Made by a program: the position numbers and the translations under genes. Of a stretch of DNA of 64,000 nt, positions 1 to 7,764 are shown one piece after another. Numbering within the stretch: position 1 is the first letter of the stretch; every line of letters begins with the position of its first letter. The notes beneath the pieces are model-generated. The model was not told the origin of the DNA and ran no database searches. It saw nothing but the letters and a program-made list of their open reading frames with translations. This stretch comes from Saprospiraceae bacterium (GTDB lineage: Bacteria > Bacteroidota > Bacteroidia > Chitinophagales > Saprospiraceae). Location of the stretch: assembly GCA_021298575.1 (NCBI GenBank), contig JAJTFM010000014.1, forward strand, positions 20,801 through 84,800, in the 5' to 3' direction.

Positions 1-146
1 GACAAACTGTTCGCCAGATCACCGATCAGAAAACTGCGGAGAATTTCTCTCTGACAATCCAGCTGGGCGATCTGCCAGCCGGAACTTATCTCGTGCAGGC
101 GCGCATGGGCGCTGTCGCGCACGAGGGCAAGGTGGTGAAAATGTAA
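1..146 (+). CDS. 3' end of a T9SS secreted protein (partial)
   Basis: Only the last 47 codons lie in the window, open from base 3 and ending at TAA 144-146. The peptide ends in LPAGTYLVQARMGAVAHEGKVVKM, which fits the last strands of a type IX secretion C-terminal sorting domain (pattern L..G.Y.v......g..v.K). The protein is therefore probably exported through the outer membrane, but its catalytic part lies outside the window. A strong hairpin terminator follows. Frame and stop are clear; the family assignment rests on a short tail. Confidence 0.6.
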   Translation, partial: QTVRQITDQKTAENFSLTIQLGDLPAGTYLVQARMGAVAHEGKVVKM

Positions 147-164
147 TTACCCGCCAGTCAAACC

Positions 165-202
165 AAAAACGGCCGTCCCGAGTCATTGGGTCGGCCGTTT
201 TT
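165..202. terminator. Bidirectional intrinsic terminator
   Basis: An 11-nt A-rich/GC stem AAAAACGGCCG pairs with CGGCCGTTTTT across a 16-nt loop, giving T-runs on both strands. It lies between the convergent T9SS cargo gene (+) and the SET-domain gene (-), so it can serve both. Confidence 0.8.
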
Positions 203-216
203 AGTGGTAGCAGTAG

Positions 217-603
217 TTATTTTTCAAACCATACTTTTGACTGATTGTCCACATCTCCGTTGTAATTGATGAAGATTTCGAACCCTGCCCGAATATCGCG
301 CACACAATAGAAATCAATCGTCTTGTTTTCGAAATCCATGCCGTATTCAGCGTTTGGGGAGTAGGAGTGGTTGTACAGAGAGCCATACCCGAGACATAGT
401 GCGTACCATTCGCCATCTTCACCCCAGTCAAAGTAGTAGTCGTCCAGAATCGTCTGCCGGACATGGTGCAACTGCGCCTTCGGGAATAGCAGTACGGGGC
501 ATATTTCGATTATTTCGCCAGCTTCTATATCGCGGCCAGCGAATACGCCCGATCCGTGCAAATCGGAAGGTGCGACAAATATAGATGCTTGCTGAAGTGA
601 CAC
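217..603 (-). CDS. SET domain-containing protein
   Basis: This 128-residue protein is essentially one small SET domain, the fold that transfers methyl from S-adenosylmethionine to protein lysines. Visible signatures are HGSGVFA (about 16-22), the YNHSYSPNA catalytic/SAM-binding motif (77-85) and the closing RDIRAGFEIFINYN segment (102-115). No signal peptide is present, so it is likely cytoplasmic. The start is GTG, two bases after the dapA stop, so it is translated as the last gene of accA-dapA-SET. Small stand-alone bacterial SET proteins are known but their substrates are mostly undetermined; a ribosomal or DNA-binding protein is possible. Confidence 0.85.
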   Translation of the reverse strand: MSLQQASIFVAPSDLHGSGVFAGRDIEAGEIIEICPVLLFPKAQLHHVRQTILDDYYFDWGEDGEWYALCLGYGSLYNHSYSPNAEYGMDFENKTIDFYCVRDIRAGFEIFINYNGDVDNQSKVWFEK

Positions 604-605
604 GG

Positions 606-1484
606 TTAGACCAGGAGTTTTTCCAGGGAAGCTGTACCATTATCCGTCATGGGAACAAGCGGCAGCCTCACTTCCCTTGAACAAAGACCGCGTATTTCCA
701 TGGCTGCCTTGACGCCAACCGGATTTCCTTCTACAAATAGTTGTTTGTACAGATCCAGCAATTGGAGATTAAGTTGACGGGCTGCGGGCATGTCCTCGCG
801 CAGTGCGGCACGTACCATATCAGTGAATGGCTGCGGCGAGCAGTTGGCTATGACTGAAATTACGCCATCTCCGCCCGTGGAAATTACCGGTAGCGTCATG
901 AAATCATCACCGCTTAGCACGAGGAAGCCTTCAGGCCGCCCCTTGATTATTTTCATGATCTGGTAAATATCGTCGGAAGCTTCTTTTACCGCGATGAACT
1001 TGTCACTCGCATGTGCCAGTCGCAGGGTCGTCTCTGCCGTCATATTGGAAGACGTTCGGCTGGGTACATTATAAATGATAATTGGCCTTGGAGATGCTTC
1101 GGCCAGTGCCATGTAATGCTGAAAGATACCTTCCTGCCCGGGCTTGTTGTATGCCGGATTGCTGGACAGGATTGCGTCAATACCGTCGAAATTGAAGGAT
1201 TTGAGTTTTTCAACTACCGCGGCGGTATTGTTTCCGCCAAAAACGCCGGCCACGAAGGGTAGCCTGCCCCTGTTTGCTTTGATGGAGAAGTCGAGAATCT
1301 GGCGGTGCTCTTCATCGGTAGTGGTGCTGGATTCGCCGGTAGTGCCAAGACTTACCAGAAATTCTACTCCACCCGCAATGACATATTCAATGACCCGTTC
1401 AAGTGCCTCCCAGTCAACCTGACCGTTTTTGAATGGTGTGACCAGTGCCACGCCGGTGCCGCGCAGAGATGCGTGCAGACTCAT
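606..1484 (-). CDS. dapA: 4-hydroxy-tetrahydrodipicolinate synthase
   Basis: DapA condenses pyruvate with aspartate semialdehyde in the first committed step of the diaminopimelate/lysine branch, supplying peptidoglycan and protein synthesis. At 292 residues it has the normal family length. The GTTGES motif (47-52), the YNVPSRT segment with the proton-relay tyrosine (138-144) and the Schiff-base lysine in AVKEAS (K167) are all present. It starts 11 nt downstream of the accA stop and ends two bases before the SET-domain gene, indicating one leftward transcript. Everything looks intact; no leader or riboswitch was seen. Confidence 0.96.
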   Translation of the reverse strand: MSLHASLRGTGVALVTPFKNGQVDWEALERVIEYVIAGGVEFLVSLGTTGESSTTTDEEHRQILDFSIKANRGRLPFVAGVFGGNNTAAVVEKLKSFNFDGIDAILSSNPAYNKPGQEGIFQHYMALAEASPRPIIIYNVPSRTSSNMTAETTLRLAHASDKFIAVKEASDDIYQIMKIIKGRPEGFLVLSGDDFMTLPVISTGGDGVISVIANCSPQPFTDMVRAALREDMPAARQLNLQLLDLYKQLFVEGNPVGVKAAMEIRGLCSREVRLPLVPMTDNGTASLEKLLV

Positions 1485-1495
1485 GGTTTCGGATT

Positions 1496-2476
1496 TTATT
1501 TGGCAGGTGCAGTTGCCGGCAGACGGCGATAATGACCCATTTTGCCATATTTGTCAATGCGCGCAATAATCCGCTCATCAGGATCCATGGGCGCAATTTT
1601 TGCCAGTTCCCTGATAATGTGCTCTTTCAGTATGGCTGCCATCTGTTCAGGAGCATTGTGGCCTCCTCCGAGCGGTTCTTTCACAATGCCATCAATCAGC
1701 CCGAAGGACAGCATATTGTCTGCGTCGAGTTTCAGCGCCTCTGCCGCCTGCTCCTTGAAATCCCAGGAGTGCCACAGGATGGAGGAGCAGGATTCGGGTG
1801 AAATGACCGAGTACCATGTATATTCCAGCATGAACACCTTGTCGCCCAAACCAATGCCCAGTGCGCCACCAGAAGCGCCTTCACCTATAATATAACATAA
1901 AATGGGTACACGGAGCTGTGCCATTTCAAACAGATTTCGGGCAATCGCCTCTGCCTGTCCACGCTGCTCGGCCTCCAGCCCCGGGAACGCTCCCGGCGTG
2001 TCAATGAGGGTAACTACAGGGAAACCGAAACGTTCAGCCATTTTCATCAGGCGGAGCGCCTTGCGGTATCCTTCCGGATTTGCCATACCGAAATTGCGGT
2101 ACTGACGCATTTTGGTATTTACCCCTTTTTGGTGTCCTATCACCATAACTGTTTGTCCGTCGAGATCGGCAAGCCCTCCCACAATAGCGTGGTCGTCGCC
2201 GGCATAGCGATCGCCATGCAACTCAATGAACTTGCGGCACATGGTGTTCAGATAATACAGCGTGTAGGGGCGTTCGGGGTGGCGCGAAAGTTGCACTTTC
2301 TGCCAGCCGGTAAGGCCGGAATAGATCTCCTTTCGCTTGTTCTCGATTTTGCCTTCCAGTTCGCGAACCATGTCGGACACATCGAGTTCGCCTTTTTCCC
2401 CCACCTCGCGCAACTTCTGCAGTTGCTCGTAAAGAGCTTCCAGGGGCTTTTCAAAATCCATGAAGGTCATTGACAT
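1496..2476 (-). CDS. accA: Acetyl-CoA carboxylase carboxyltransferase subunit alpha
   Basis: AccA is half of the carboxyltransferase that moves carboxyl from carboxybiotin to acetyl-CoA to make malonyl-CoA for fatty acid synthesis. The 326-residue protein has the expected N-terminal helical part ([16 protein letters not shown]) and crotonase-like core with [17 protein letters not shown] (about 159-174) and [15 protein letters not shown] (198-212). It is the first gene of a leftward operon with dapA and the SET gene. A TACCTTTG element 39 nt upstream is the likely promoter. The partner accD is not in the window. An in-frame ATG at codon 3 or 6 could also serve as start. Confidence 0.96.
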   Translation of the reverse strand: MSMTFMDFEKPLEALYEQLQKLREVGEKGELDVSDMVRELEGKIENKRKEIYSGLTGWQKVQLSRHPERPYTLYYLNTMCRKFIELHGDRYAGDDHAIVGGLADLDGQTVMVIGHQKGVNTKMRQYRNFGMANPEGYRKALRLMKMAERFGFPVVTLIDTPGAFPGLEAEQRGQAEAIARNLFEMAQLRVPILCYIIGEGASGGALGIGLGDKVFMLEYTWYSVISPESCSSILWHSWDFKEQAAEALKLDADNMLSFGLIDGIVKEPLGGGHNAPEQMAAILKEHIIRELAKIAPMDPDERIIARIDKYGKMGHYRRLPATAPAK

Positions 2477-2514
2477 GGCGGAGCAGGATGTTTTGATTTT
2501 AAATCTTGATGGCG

Positions 2515-2522
2515 CAAAGGTA
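2515..2522 (-). promoter_or_regulatory. Putative -7 promoter element of the accA operon
   Basis: On the minus strand this reads TACCTTTG, a match to the Bacteroidota -7 consensus TAnnTTTG, 39 nt before the accA ATG. No clear TTG -33 element was found at the usual 19-21 nt spacing, so support is partial. Confidence 0.5.
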
Positions 2523-2646
2523 ACTATGATTTAACTCATAGTTATGCCTCTTGTCAATTGATTTGGCCAAAGTGGTGTGAAATACGCCTCATTTAAGCCT
2601 GGAAACGATTTTCGAAAAAAAATCTGAAAAAAAATTTCTGAAATGC

Positions 2647-2678
2647 TTGTCGGTTTAAATCGTGTGATGTTATCTTTG
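2647..2678 (+). promoter_or_regulatory. Promoter of tRNA-Asp
   Basis: TTG (2647-2649), a 21-nt spacer, then TATCTTTG (2671-2678), a full match to the Bacteroidota -33/-7 architecture. The mature tRNA begins 18 nt further on, as expected for a short-leader stable RNA. Confidence 0.8.
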
Positions 2679-2695
2679 CCCCGCTTAAAACGCAA

Positions 2696-2769
2696 GGATT
2701 GGTAGTTCAGTCGGTTAGAATGCCGCCCTGTCACGGCGGAGGTCGCGGGTTCGAGTCCCGTCCAGTCCG
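2696..2769 (+). tRNA. tRNA-Asp (GTC)
   Basis: This is a 74-nt cloverleaf. Acceptor GGATTGG pairs with CCAGTCC and the discriminator is G. The D-arm region is TAGTTCAGTCGGTTAGAA. The anticodon stem CCGCC/GGCGG encloses loop CTGTCAC with anticodon GTC. The T arm is CGGGTTCGAGTCCCG. The CCA end is not encoded, so it must be added post-transcriptionally. A promoter lies directly upstream and a strong terminator directly downstream, making a monocistronic unit. Confidence 0.97.
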
Positions 2770-2771
2770 CA

Positions 2772-2800
2772 AGAAGGCCCTCGATGAGGGCCTTCTGTCA
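2772..2800 (+). terminator. Intrinsic terminator after tRNA-Asp
   Basis: A perfect 11-bp stem AGAAGGCCCTC / GAGGGCCTTCT with a GAT loop begins three bases after the tRNA. The following T-run is short and broken (GTCATTT). Confidence 0.85.
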
Positions 2801-2830
2801 TTTATCCCCAACCCATACCACCTGGTATTT

Positions 2831-3066
2831 CCGGAGTATTCCCGGAATCCTGTTTTCTGCAGTAGTTTCAGGTCTCGGCTCCGCCCGGAGCTTGGTTTTA
2901 TTTAACCGCAGAGTTACGCAGAGTTAACCGCAGAGTATCGCAAAGAATTTTTCTCAGCGTACCTCTGCGTCGTACTCTGCGTAACTCTGCGGTTAAATAA
3001 ACCTGGTTTGTAGCGTACAAAACCATTTACGGCTGAATGCACCAGTGAGAAAGAAGTGTTTTGGAT
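2831..3066. repeat. Direct repeat copy 1 (~239-bp unit) with internal palindrome
   Basis: First of two tandem near-identical copies with an offset of 238-239 bp. It opens with GTATTCCCGGAATCCTG, followed by a GTCTCGGCTCCGCCCGGAGC stretch. It then contains a long imperfect inverted repeat at 2901-2997, whose arms are TTTAACCGCAGAGTTACGCAGAG and CTCTGCGTAACTCTGCGGTTAAA. The arms themselves are built from repeated CGCAGAGT words. It ends in AAGAAGTGTTTTGGA. No gene is visible. CGCAGAGTTACGCAGAG-type palindromes recur in environmental Bacteroidota genomes; their function is not established. Confidence 0.85.
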
Positions 3067-3069
3067 ACC

Positions 3070-3304
3070 CCGGGGTATTCCCGGAATCCTGTTTTCTGCA
3101 GTAGTTTCAGGTCTCGGCTCCGCCCGGAGCTTGGTCTTATTTAACCGCAGAGTTACGCAGAGTTAATCGCAGAGTATCGCAAAGAATCTTTCTCTGTGGC
3201 CTCTGCGTCGTACTCTGCGTAACTCTGCGGTTAAACAAATCTGGTTCGTAGCATACAAAACCATTTGCGTAATAATAAACCGGCAAGAAAAAAGTGTTTT
3301 AGAC
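3070..3304. repeat. Direct repeat copy 2 with internal palindrome
   Basis: Second copy, beginning at the same GTATTCCCGGAATCC word (3075) and following copy 1 with the same order of parts. Its inverted repeat spans about 3140-3235. It differs by scattered substitutions, for example GAGTTAATCGCAG against GAGTTAACCGCAG, and CTCTGTGGCCTC against CTCAGCGTACCTC in the loop. Its right end runs into the region just before the winged-helix remnant, suggesting that insertion or duplication truncated that gene. Confidence 0.85.
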
Positions 3305-3330
3305 GTGACACAATCTTTCAGAAAGAGAGA

Positions 3331-3570
3331 ATGTTTATTGTTACGATTTTCAGACCTGTAAGTGATACAGAGCAGGTTACTCACAAAAGTGGGGAGAAAA
3401 TTCTTGAACTCATCAAGGCCGAGCCTTCTGTCACGATGCTGACTCTGGCTGGTTCGCTCGGAGTATTAGTAAAGGCAATTGAAAAACACATGGCGTCTCT
3501 CAAAAAATCAGGCAGACTGGAGCGAGTCGGGCACGATAAAGGTGGCTACTGGAGAATCAAGGAATATTAG
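3331..3570 (+). pseudogene. 3' remnant of an AlbA_2/RecG-like winged-helix regulator
   Basis: These 79 codons start with MFIVTIFRPV, which resembles the last strand of the ATP-binding-like domain of AlbA_2 (Schlafen-like) transcriptional regulators. A complete winged helix follows: EKILELIKAEPSVTMLTLAG, then a recognition helix, then LKKSGRLERVGHDKGGYWRI. Family members are several hundred residues long, so the N-terminal domain is missing. The upstream boundary coincides with the end of the second 239-bp repeat, so the gene is probably truncated rather than a native small protein. An in-frame ATG at 3265 lies inside the repeat. A functional stand-alone DNA-binding peptide cannot be excluded. 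Confidence 0.6.
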
Positions 3571-3809
3571 GGTGTGTATGAAAAATACTGGCGAGATCGA
3601 AAACAGCAGATTTTGGGTTCTGGGAAAGGTGCTTTTGAGGGTAATATCGGGTTATATTGCCCGGAAAAGACTTTCCGGACAGGTTCCAGAAGATACATTT
3701 TCGGCCCGCCATGTATTTTTCAGACTCACCCTGGTCAGTGGCCGAGATTGAACCCCACATTACCTGGTATGTTTCTTTAAATTTATTCAGCAGGAAATCT
3801 GTAATAATG

Positions 3810-3881
3810 TTGTGCCTCATCCGGCTAACAGCATATGAATCATGGCGAGCGCTTGTAACAGCTGTTCACCAGATGAGGCAC
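3810..3881. repeat. Short inverted repeat in a gene-free spacer
   Basis: GTGCCTCATC (3812-3821) and GATGAGGCAC (3872-3881) are perfect 10-bp inverted arms about 50 nt apart. Smaller inner similarity (GCTAACAGC and GTAACAGCTG) is also present. The surrounding spacer 3571-3902 has no ORF with recognisable protein features. It is not followed by a T-run, so it is not a standard terminator. Confidence 0.5.
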
Positions 3882-3902
3882 GAAGTTGTATATTGTTGAT
3901 TA

Positions 3903-4346
3903 TCAGTTATCCAGACGAAGAAAATCTCCGTTCATGTCAAATTCCAGATCCAGACCATTATTCAGTTCAATCTGCTGATTTTTTCCGTCCAGTTCCCAGT
4001 CGGTGATAACACTGCCGAAGTAATTGTTTGCGACATATTGAAAAATATTTTCAGGTATAACGCTGGTTGGCAGTTGAGATGTACCGTCAATGCTAATGAT
4101 TTCTCTCTTGCGATTAAATTCCAGACTGATACCATCCGACAATATCAGGTCATACGTCCTTTTTACTCCTTCAGTGTCTTTCAGATACTGAAGAACAGAG
4201 TTGTTCGGGAAATGATCCGAGATGTAACTGGATATTTCATCGGGTAGTTCAGAAACGGGAAGTATTACTTCCTTTTCGCAACTTGACAGGGAGAATAATA
4301 GTGATGCGGCAAAAAAAGCAACTTTGGTTGGAATTACATTTTTCAT
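3903..4346 (-). CDS. PepSY-like putative lipoprotein
   Basis: The chosen start is MKNVIPTK, codon 17 of the longer ORF, because it gives a proper export signal ending in the lipobox-like LFSLSSC (cysteine near residue 23). This predicts a 147-residue lipid-anchored periplasmic protein. The mature part has two repeats of the pattern LP..I..YI.. followed by ..Y...LS.G..LEF and ..D......I.L..GLDLEFD...., resembling the PepSY-like (beta-lactamase-inhibitor-like) family common in Bacteroidota. The biochemical role of such proteins is not known. It stands alone on the minus strand. Confidence 0.65.
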   Translation of the reverse strand: MKNVIPTKVAFFAASLLFSLSSCEKEVILPVSELPDEISSYISDHFPNNSVLQYLKDTEGVKRTYDLILSDGISLEFNRKREIISIDGTSQLPTSVIPENIFQYVANNYFGSVITDWELDGKNQQIELNNGLDLEFDMNGDFLRLDN

Positions 4347-4502
4347 TTTAGGAACAGTTTTATGAAAAAACAGGTTTAACAGCCCAAAAAACATTTTGTT
4401 AGCATGAGAAGAGGCTGAAACAGCAACATGCAGATAAAACTTGCTGTTTGCTATATTTAGTCATTCTATCACCGGAAAATTTGAGTGCGAGACTTTTACC
4501 GG

Positions 4503-5501
4503 TTACCGTCTCACGCGCCACAGCGAACCGTTTTTGGTATCCAGTCTATCCAGAAATCCCCGCTCCGTGTATGACTGCAGTATTTTCTCCGCTTCGGTTC
4601 TGGGGGTACCCGAAACCTCGGAGTACTCCCTGGCGGTCAACGATGAATAGTGTGCAAACAGGCCTTCTGAACTCCGGTCGTAGTTGTTTCTCACTGACGC
4701 GGGATGGAGTTTCAGCAGGGCTGCCTCGTAAGTTGCATACGGCTTTGATCCGTAAACCAGTTCCCGGTTGTTCTGCGCATCAAAGAAAAACATCGTTGGG
4801 AAGCCTCTTACCCCCATGGATCTGCCCATTTTGAGGTCTTCCTGAAACAAGTCGCGTGCTTTCCCTTCCATGTCTTTTTTCATCTGCACCGGGTCAAGCC
4901 CCGATGCCACGGCCGCTACTTCCAGATGCTCCCACCGGGTGATATTCTTCTTTTGCAGAAATACCATCTCCCTGATTATTCTCATGAAAAGGAGTGCTTT
5001 CCTGCTGTCCTGTATTTCTGCTGCCTTGAAGGCTATGGATGGCGGATAGGAAGAGTCCAGCGGGTCTTCCAGCCAAACATCTCCGTCAATAGGCATGTCA
5101 TAGTGAACACTCACCTCGTCCCAGTGATGTGCCACATCGGAAGGCTTGCTGATACCGCCGCTGTTGTAGCTCCAGTCGGGTAGCAGGCCGCCCATGCGGT
5201 ACTCAATCTCAAGGTCGTCGCCGTATTCCAGTTTCAGTTTCCGAAGTTGCGGCTCAATTCCCCAGCACGAAGAACAGATCGGATCGGTAAAATAAACGAT
5301 CCTGACCGGCTTTGGAGTGGTATTAACTGCCCGTATGTCGGTGACACTCGAGATGCCTGGTATCTCGCAGATGCCACTCTGCGGGTCGCAAAGTAGCGGA
5401 TTTTTGTTCTCGGTCATGTTTTTTCCTGTTTGTGCCGGCACACTGAATGTAAGCAGTGTAAACAGCATGGTTATCGTCGGGAGAAAATTTGGCATGGTCA
5501 A
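4503..5501 (-). CDS. DsbA-family thioredoxin-fold oxidoreductase
   Basis: This 332-residue protein has a thioredoxin-fold domain starting near residue 66 with active site CSSC (C76-C79) in YFTDPICSSCWGIEP. A helical insertion and a cis-proline region (GVRGFPTMFFFD) follow. The pattern matches the DsbA/FrnE group that also includes SpxH-like proteins. The N-terminus (PNFLPTITMLFTLLTFSVPAQ) can act as a signal peptide, suggesting periplasmic disulfide chemistry. An internal ATG (MTENKN, codon 29) would give a cytoplasmic form. The C-terminus (ARELYSEVSG-like to ERGFLDRL) looks winged-helix-like. No partner gene is adjacent. Confidence 0.8.
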   Translation of the reverse strand: MTMPNFLPTITMLFTLLTFSVPAQTGKNMTENKNPLLCDPQSGICEIPGISSVTDIRAVNTTPKPVRIVYFTDPICSSCWGIEPQLRKLKLEYGDDLEIEYRMGGLLPDWSYNSGGISKPSDVAHHWDEVSVHYDMPIDGDVWLEDPLDSSYPPSIAFKAAEIQDSRKALLFMRIIREMVFLQKKNITRWEHLEVAAVASGLDPVQMKKDMEGKARDLFQEDLKMGRSMGVRGFPTMFFFDAQNNRELVYGSKPYATYEAALLKLHPASVRNNYDRSSEGLFAHYSSLTAREYSEVSGTPRTEAEKILQSYTERGFLDRLDTKNGSLWRVRR

Positions 5502-5809
5502 ATGATTTTCAGGGTTGTACTGGTTTCATCAAGCCAGTTTTGTACCTTTGATTTCATGTAATTTCTGTAATCACCAGTTTAACTGCGTTTCTTGTGATGA
5601 AGTTTGGAAAAACGATAAAAATATTTCTGATAGACGCTCAAAGACTTTGAGTCCGGAACAGAGGGGAAGCCAGTCAAATAATGCTCAACCTGAATTGAAC
5701 TCTGTGGCAAATCGCTGGGGCATACCACGTGCAGTCGAGGAACTGGTCCTTCTGAGAGACAGAAATTTGCTCACTAAACAGCTCACTTCACCGCTTTAAA
5801 CTCGTCTTA
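5502..5809. other. Gene-poor spacer with a promoter-like TACCTTTG
   Basis: The 308-nt spacer between divergent genes carries TACCTTTG at 5543-5550 but no TTG at the normal distance. The 94-codon ORF 5515-5799 inside it has low-complexity composition, no family resemblance and no export signal, so it is not called as a gene. No hairpin or repeat was noticed. Confidence 0.4.
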
Positions 5810-6997
5810 ATGCGTTCTGCCTTGTTTCTCTTCCTGCTTTCTCTCCTCTCGTCACGCACGCACGCGCAGCCGTACGTCCCCGGACAGTCTTACTTCGGAT
5901 CCAATAATTATACGGAGTATGTTGCCGGAAATATGCCAGTCATTCTGTCGGCCCCGCACGGCGGGCTTCTCTCCCCGGCTGCCATTCCCGATCGAAATTG
6001 CAGCGGGTGCTCTACGGTGAATGATTTCAATACGCAGGAACTGGCTCGCGCACTGGCCAATGCCCTGCACGAACAAACCGGATGCTGGCCACACCTGGTT
6101 ATTAACCGTCTCCACCGCCGGAAACTCGATGCCAACCGCGACCTGCCTGAAGCCGCCGACGGAAATCCGGTGGCCGGACAGGCTTGGGCCGATTTCCACA
6201 ATTTCCTCGGCAATGCGAAAAATGATGTTGCATTCCAGTTCGGAAAAGGTTTTTATGTGGATATTCACGGACACGGGCACAGTATTCAGCGCCTCGAACT
6301 GGGCTACCTGCTTTACTCCGACGAGTTGCGCCTGCCCGATGATACACTGAATACGCCCGTTTTTACAGGGTACAGCAGTATCAAACATCTTGTGGAAAGC
6401 AATCCCCAGTCGCTCACGCACGCCGACCTGCTGCGCGGCAGCCAGAGTCTTGGTGAACTGCTGGCCGACCGTGGCTATCCCGCCACCCCGTCGCAGTCTG
6501 ACCCCGCTCCCGATACCGGTGAAGACTATTTCAGCGGTGGCTATAATACCGCCCGATACAGTTCATATAACGGCGGCAGCATTGACGGGGTACAGATAGA
6601 GTGTAACAGAACCGGCATCCGCGATTCCCTCACGCAGGTGGAGCGATTCGCCGATTCGCTCGCCGTAACGCTGCTCGACTACCTCGGTCGCCATTATTTC
6701 GGCGGACTGGAGACGTCGTTTTGTGAAAGTTCAGATGCCACCCAGTCGGGAGTTGCCTGGATGTACGATGTGTCGCCCAACCCGTTCTGCCGGTACTTTC
6801 AGATCAGGCACAACGACGATTCAGCCGACTGGACCGCCGGAGTCTATAACTTTTACGGTGATCTGGTGCAGTTTGTGCCGGTTACTGCCAATATACCCGT
6901 GCAGATAGTTCCTCCCCCGGGTGGCCCTGTCTTCGTGGTGCTGCGTCGCAACGGTGAAATTGCAGCAGTGAAAACAGTGCTGAGCGCCTGCAGATAA
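5810..6997 (+). CDS. Secreted N-formylglutamate amidohydrolase-like protein with T9SS tail
   Basis: The protein is 395 residues. Residues 1-20 form a signal peptide (LFLFLLSLLSSRTHAQ). The catalytic domain carries the metal-ligand motifs of the N-formylglutamate amidohydrolase family: SAPHGG (47-52), NRLHRRKLDANRD (99-111) and DIHGHGH (151-157). The C-terminal ~80 residues (VSPNPFCRYFQI to GPVFVVLRRNGEIAAVK) form a T9SS sorting domain. The predicted product is a cell-surface or secreted zinc amidohydrolase. Family members split formyl or acyl groups from amino acids, but the substrate of this exported version is unknown. It is convergent with nadD, three bases apart, with no obvious terminator between. 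Confidence 0.82.
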   Translation: MRSALFLFLLSLLSSRTHAQPYVPGQSYFGSNNYTEYVAGNMPVILSAPHGGLLSPAAIPDRNCSGCSTVNDFNTQELARALANALHEQTGCWPHLVINRLHRRKLDANRDLPEAADGNPVAGQAWADFHNFLGNAKNDVAFQFGKGFYVDIHGHGHSIQRLELGYLLYSDELRLPDDTLNTPVFTGYSSIKHLVESNPQSLTHADLLRGSQSLGELLADRGYPATPSQSDPAPDTGEDYFSGGYNTARYSSYNGGSIDGVQIECNRTGIRDSLTQVERFADSLAVTLLDYLGRHYFGGLETSFCESSDATQSGVAWMYDVSPNPFCRYFQIRHNDDSADWTAGVYNFYGDLVQFVPVTANIPVQIVPPPGGPVFVVLRRNGEIAAVKTVLSACR

Positions 6998-6999
6998 AT

Positions 7000-7575
7000 T
7001 CAGTCGCGATACATATTCCCGCTTTCCAGGTACTCCCAGACGGGCTCCGGTACCAGATAGCGAACCGACCGGCCTTTCTTCAGGCAATCCCTGATATATG
7101 TTGCAGAAATATCCAGTGGTGGTACGTCGAACATCCGCACGTGCGGGTGCGAGGCCAGTGCCCCGGGTTCGATATTCGGTCTGCGATACACATATATATA
7201 GTATCCTTCCAGAAGCTGGTGATAGTTCTTCCACTGGTCAAGCGTGGCAATATTGTCGCCACCCATAATCAGGACGAACTCGTGTTCAGGATACTTCTCC
7301 TTCAGGTACGAGAGGGTATCAACGGTGTAGGATGGTTTTGGCAGGCTGAACTCAACATCGGATGCCTTCAGGAGCGGATTATCCTCCACGGCCAGTCGTA
7401 CAAGGTGCAGGCGGTCGTGATCGCGTGCGAGCGTCTTTCTGGGTTTCAGCGGATTCTGCGGACTGACAACGAGCCAGACTCTGTCGAGATCGGTTTGTGT
7501 GGCCATGTAGTTGGCAATAACCAGGTGGCCGGTGTGAACGGGATTGAACGAGCCAAAAAACAGTCCTATTTTCAC
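7000..7575 (-). CDS. nadD: Nicotinate-nucleotide adenylyltransferase
   Basis: NadD adenylylates nicotinate mononucleotide to deamido-NAD in NAD biosynthesis. The start chosen is the GTG at 7575, because family homology begins at once with KIGLFFGSFNPVHTGHLVIAN, where the GxFNPxHxGH nucleotidyltransferase motif falls at residues 8-17. The ORF track's longer version adds 28 unrelated residues. The 191-residue length fits the family. The closing motif VRYLVPEPVWEYL, close to the ISxTxxR-type C-terminal region (DISATYIRDCLKKGRSVRYLVP), is intact. Confidence 0.94.
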   Translation of the reverse strand: MKIGLFFGSFNPVHTGHLVIANYMATQTDLDRVWLVVSPQNPLKPRKTLARDHDRLHLVRLAVEDNPLLKASDVEFSLPKPSYTVDTLSYLKEKYPEHEFVLIMGGDNIATLDQWKNYHQLLEGYYIYVYRRPNIEPGALASHPHVRMFDVPPLDISATYIRDCLKKGRSVRYLVPEPVWEYLESGNMYRD

Positions 7576-7737
7576 GGGTATTAATCTTGAACAGGTGTGA
7601 TGAGTATTCTGCAGTATGCAGGCTATTCGCGGGAGGGGGCGCCCGCAAAGGTAACCCAAACGACGTTTTGTTGCCTGAATATACTACTGACCGTAAACAA
7701 AACAGAAAAACCGGCCTCAATCATAACATCCTCGTTC

Positions 7738-7745
7738 TACCTTTG
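7738..7745 (+). promoter_or_regulatory. Putative -7 promoter element of the helicase gene
   Basis: TACCTTTG, a perfect TAnnTTTG match, lies 19 nt before the ATG at 7765. It sits inside the longer ORF-track version, which argues that translation starts at MSFLDELNP and not further upstream. The -33 element is not clear. Confidence 0.55.
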
Positions 7746-7764
7746 CTGTTTAAATACCTGCGCC

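Noticed and set aside
3163-3384. 73-codon minus-strand ORF
   Set aside because: It is the translation of the palindromic repeat arm (LRRVRRRGHRER type peptide), not a gene.
5515-5799. 94-codon plus-strand ORF in a spacer
   Set aside because: No family pattern, signal peptide or plausible translation start context; composition unlike the neighbouring genes.
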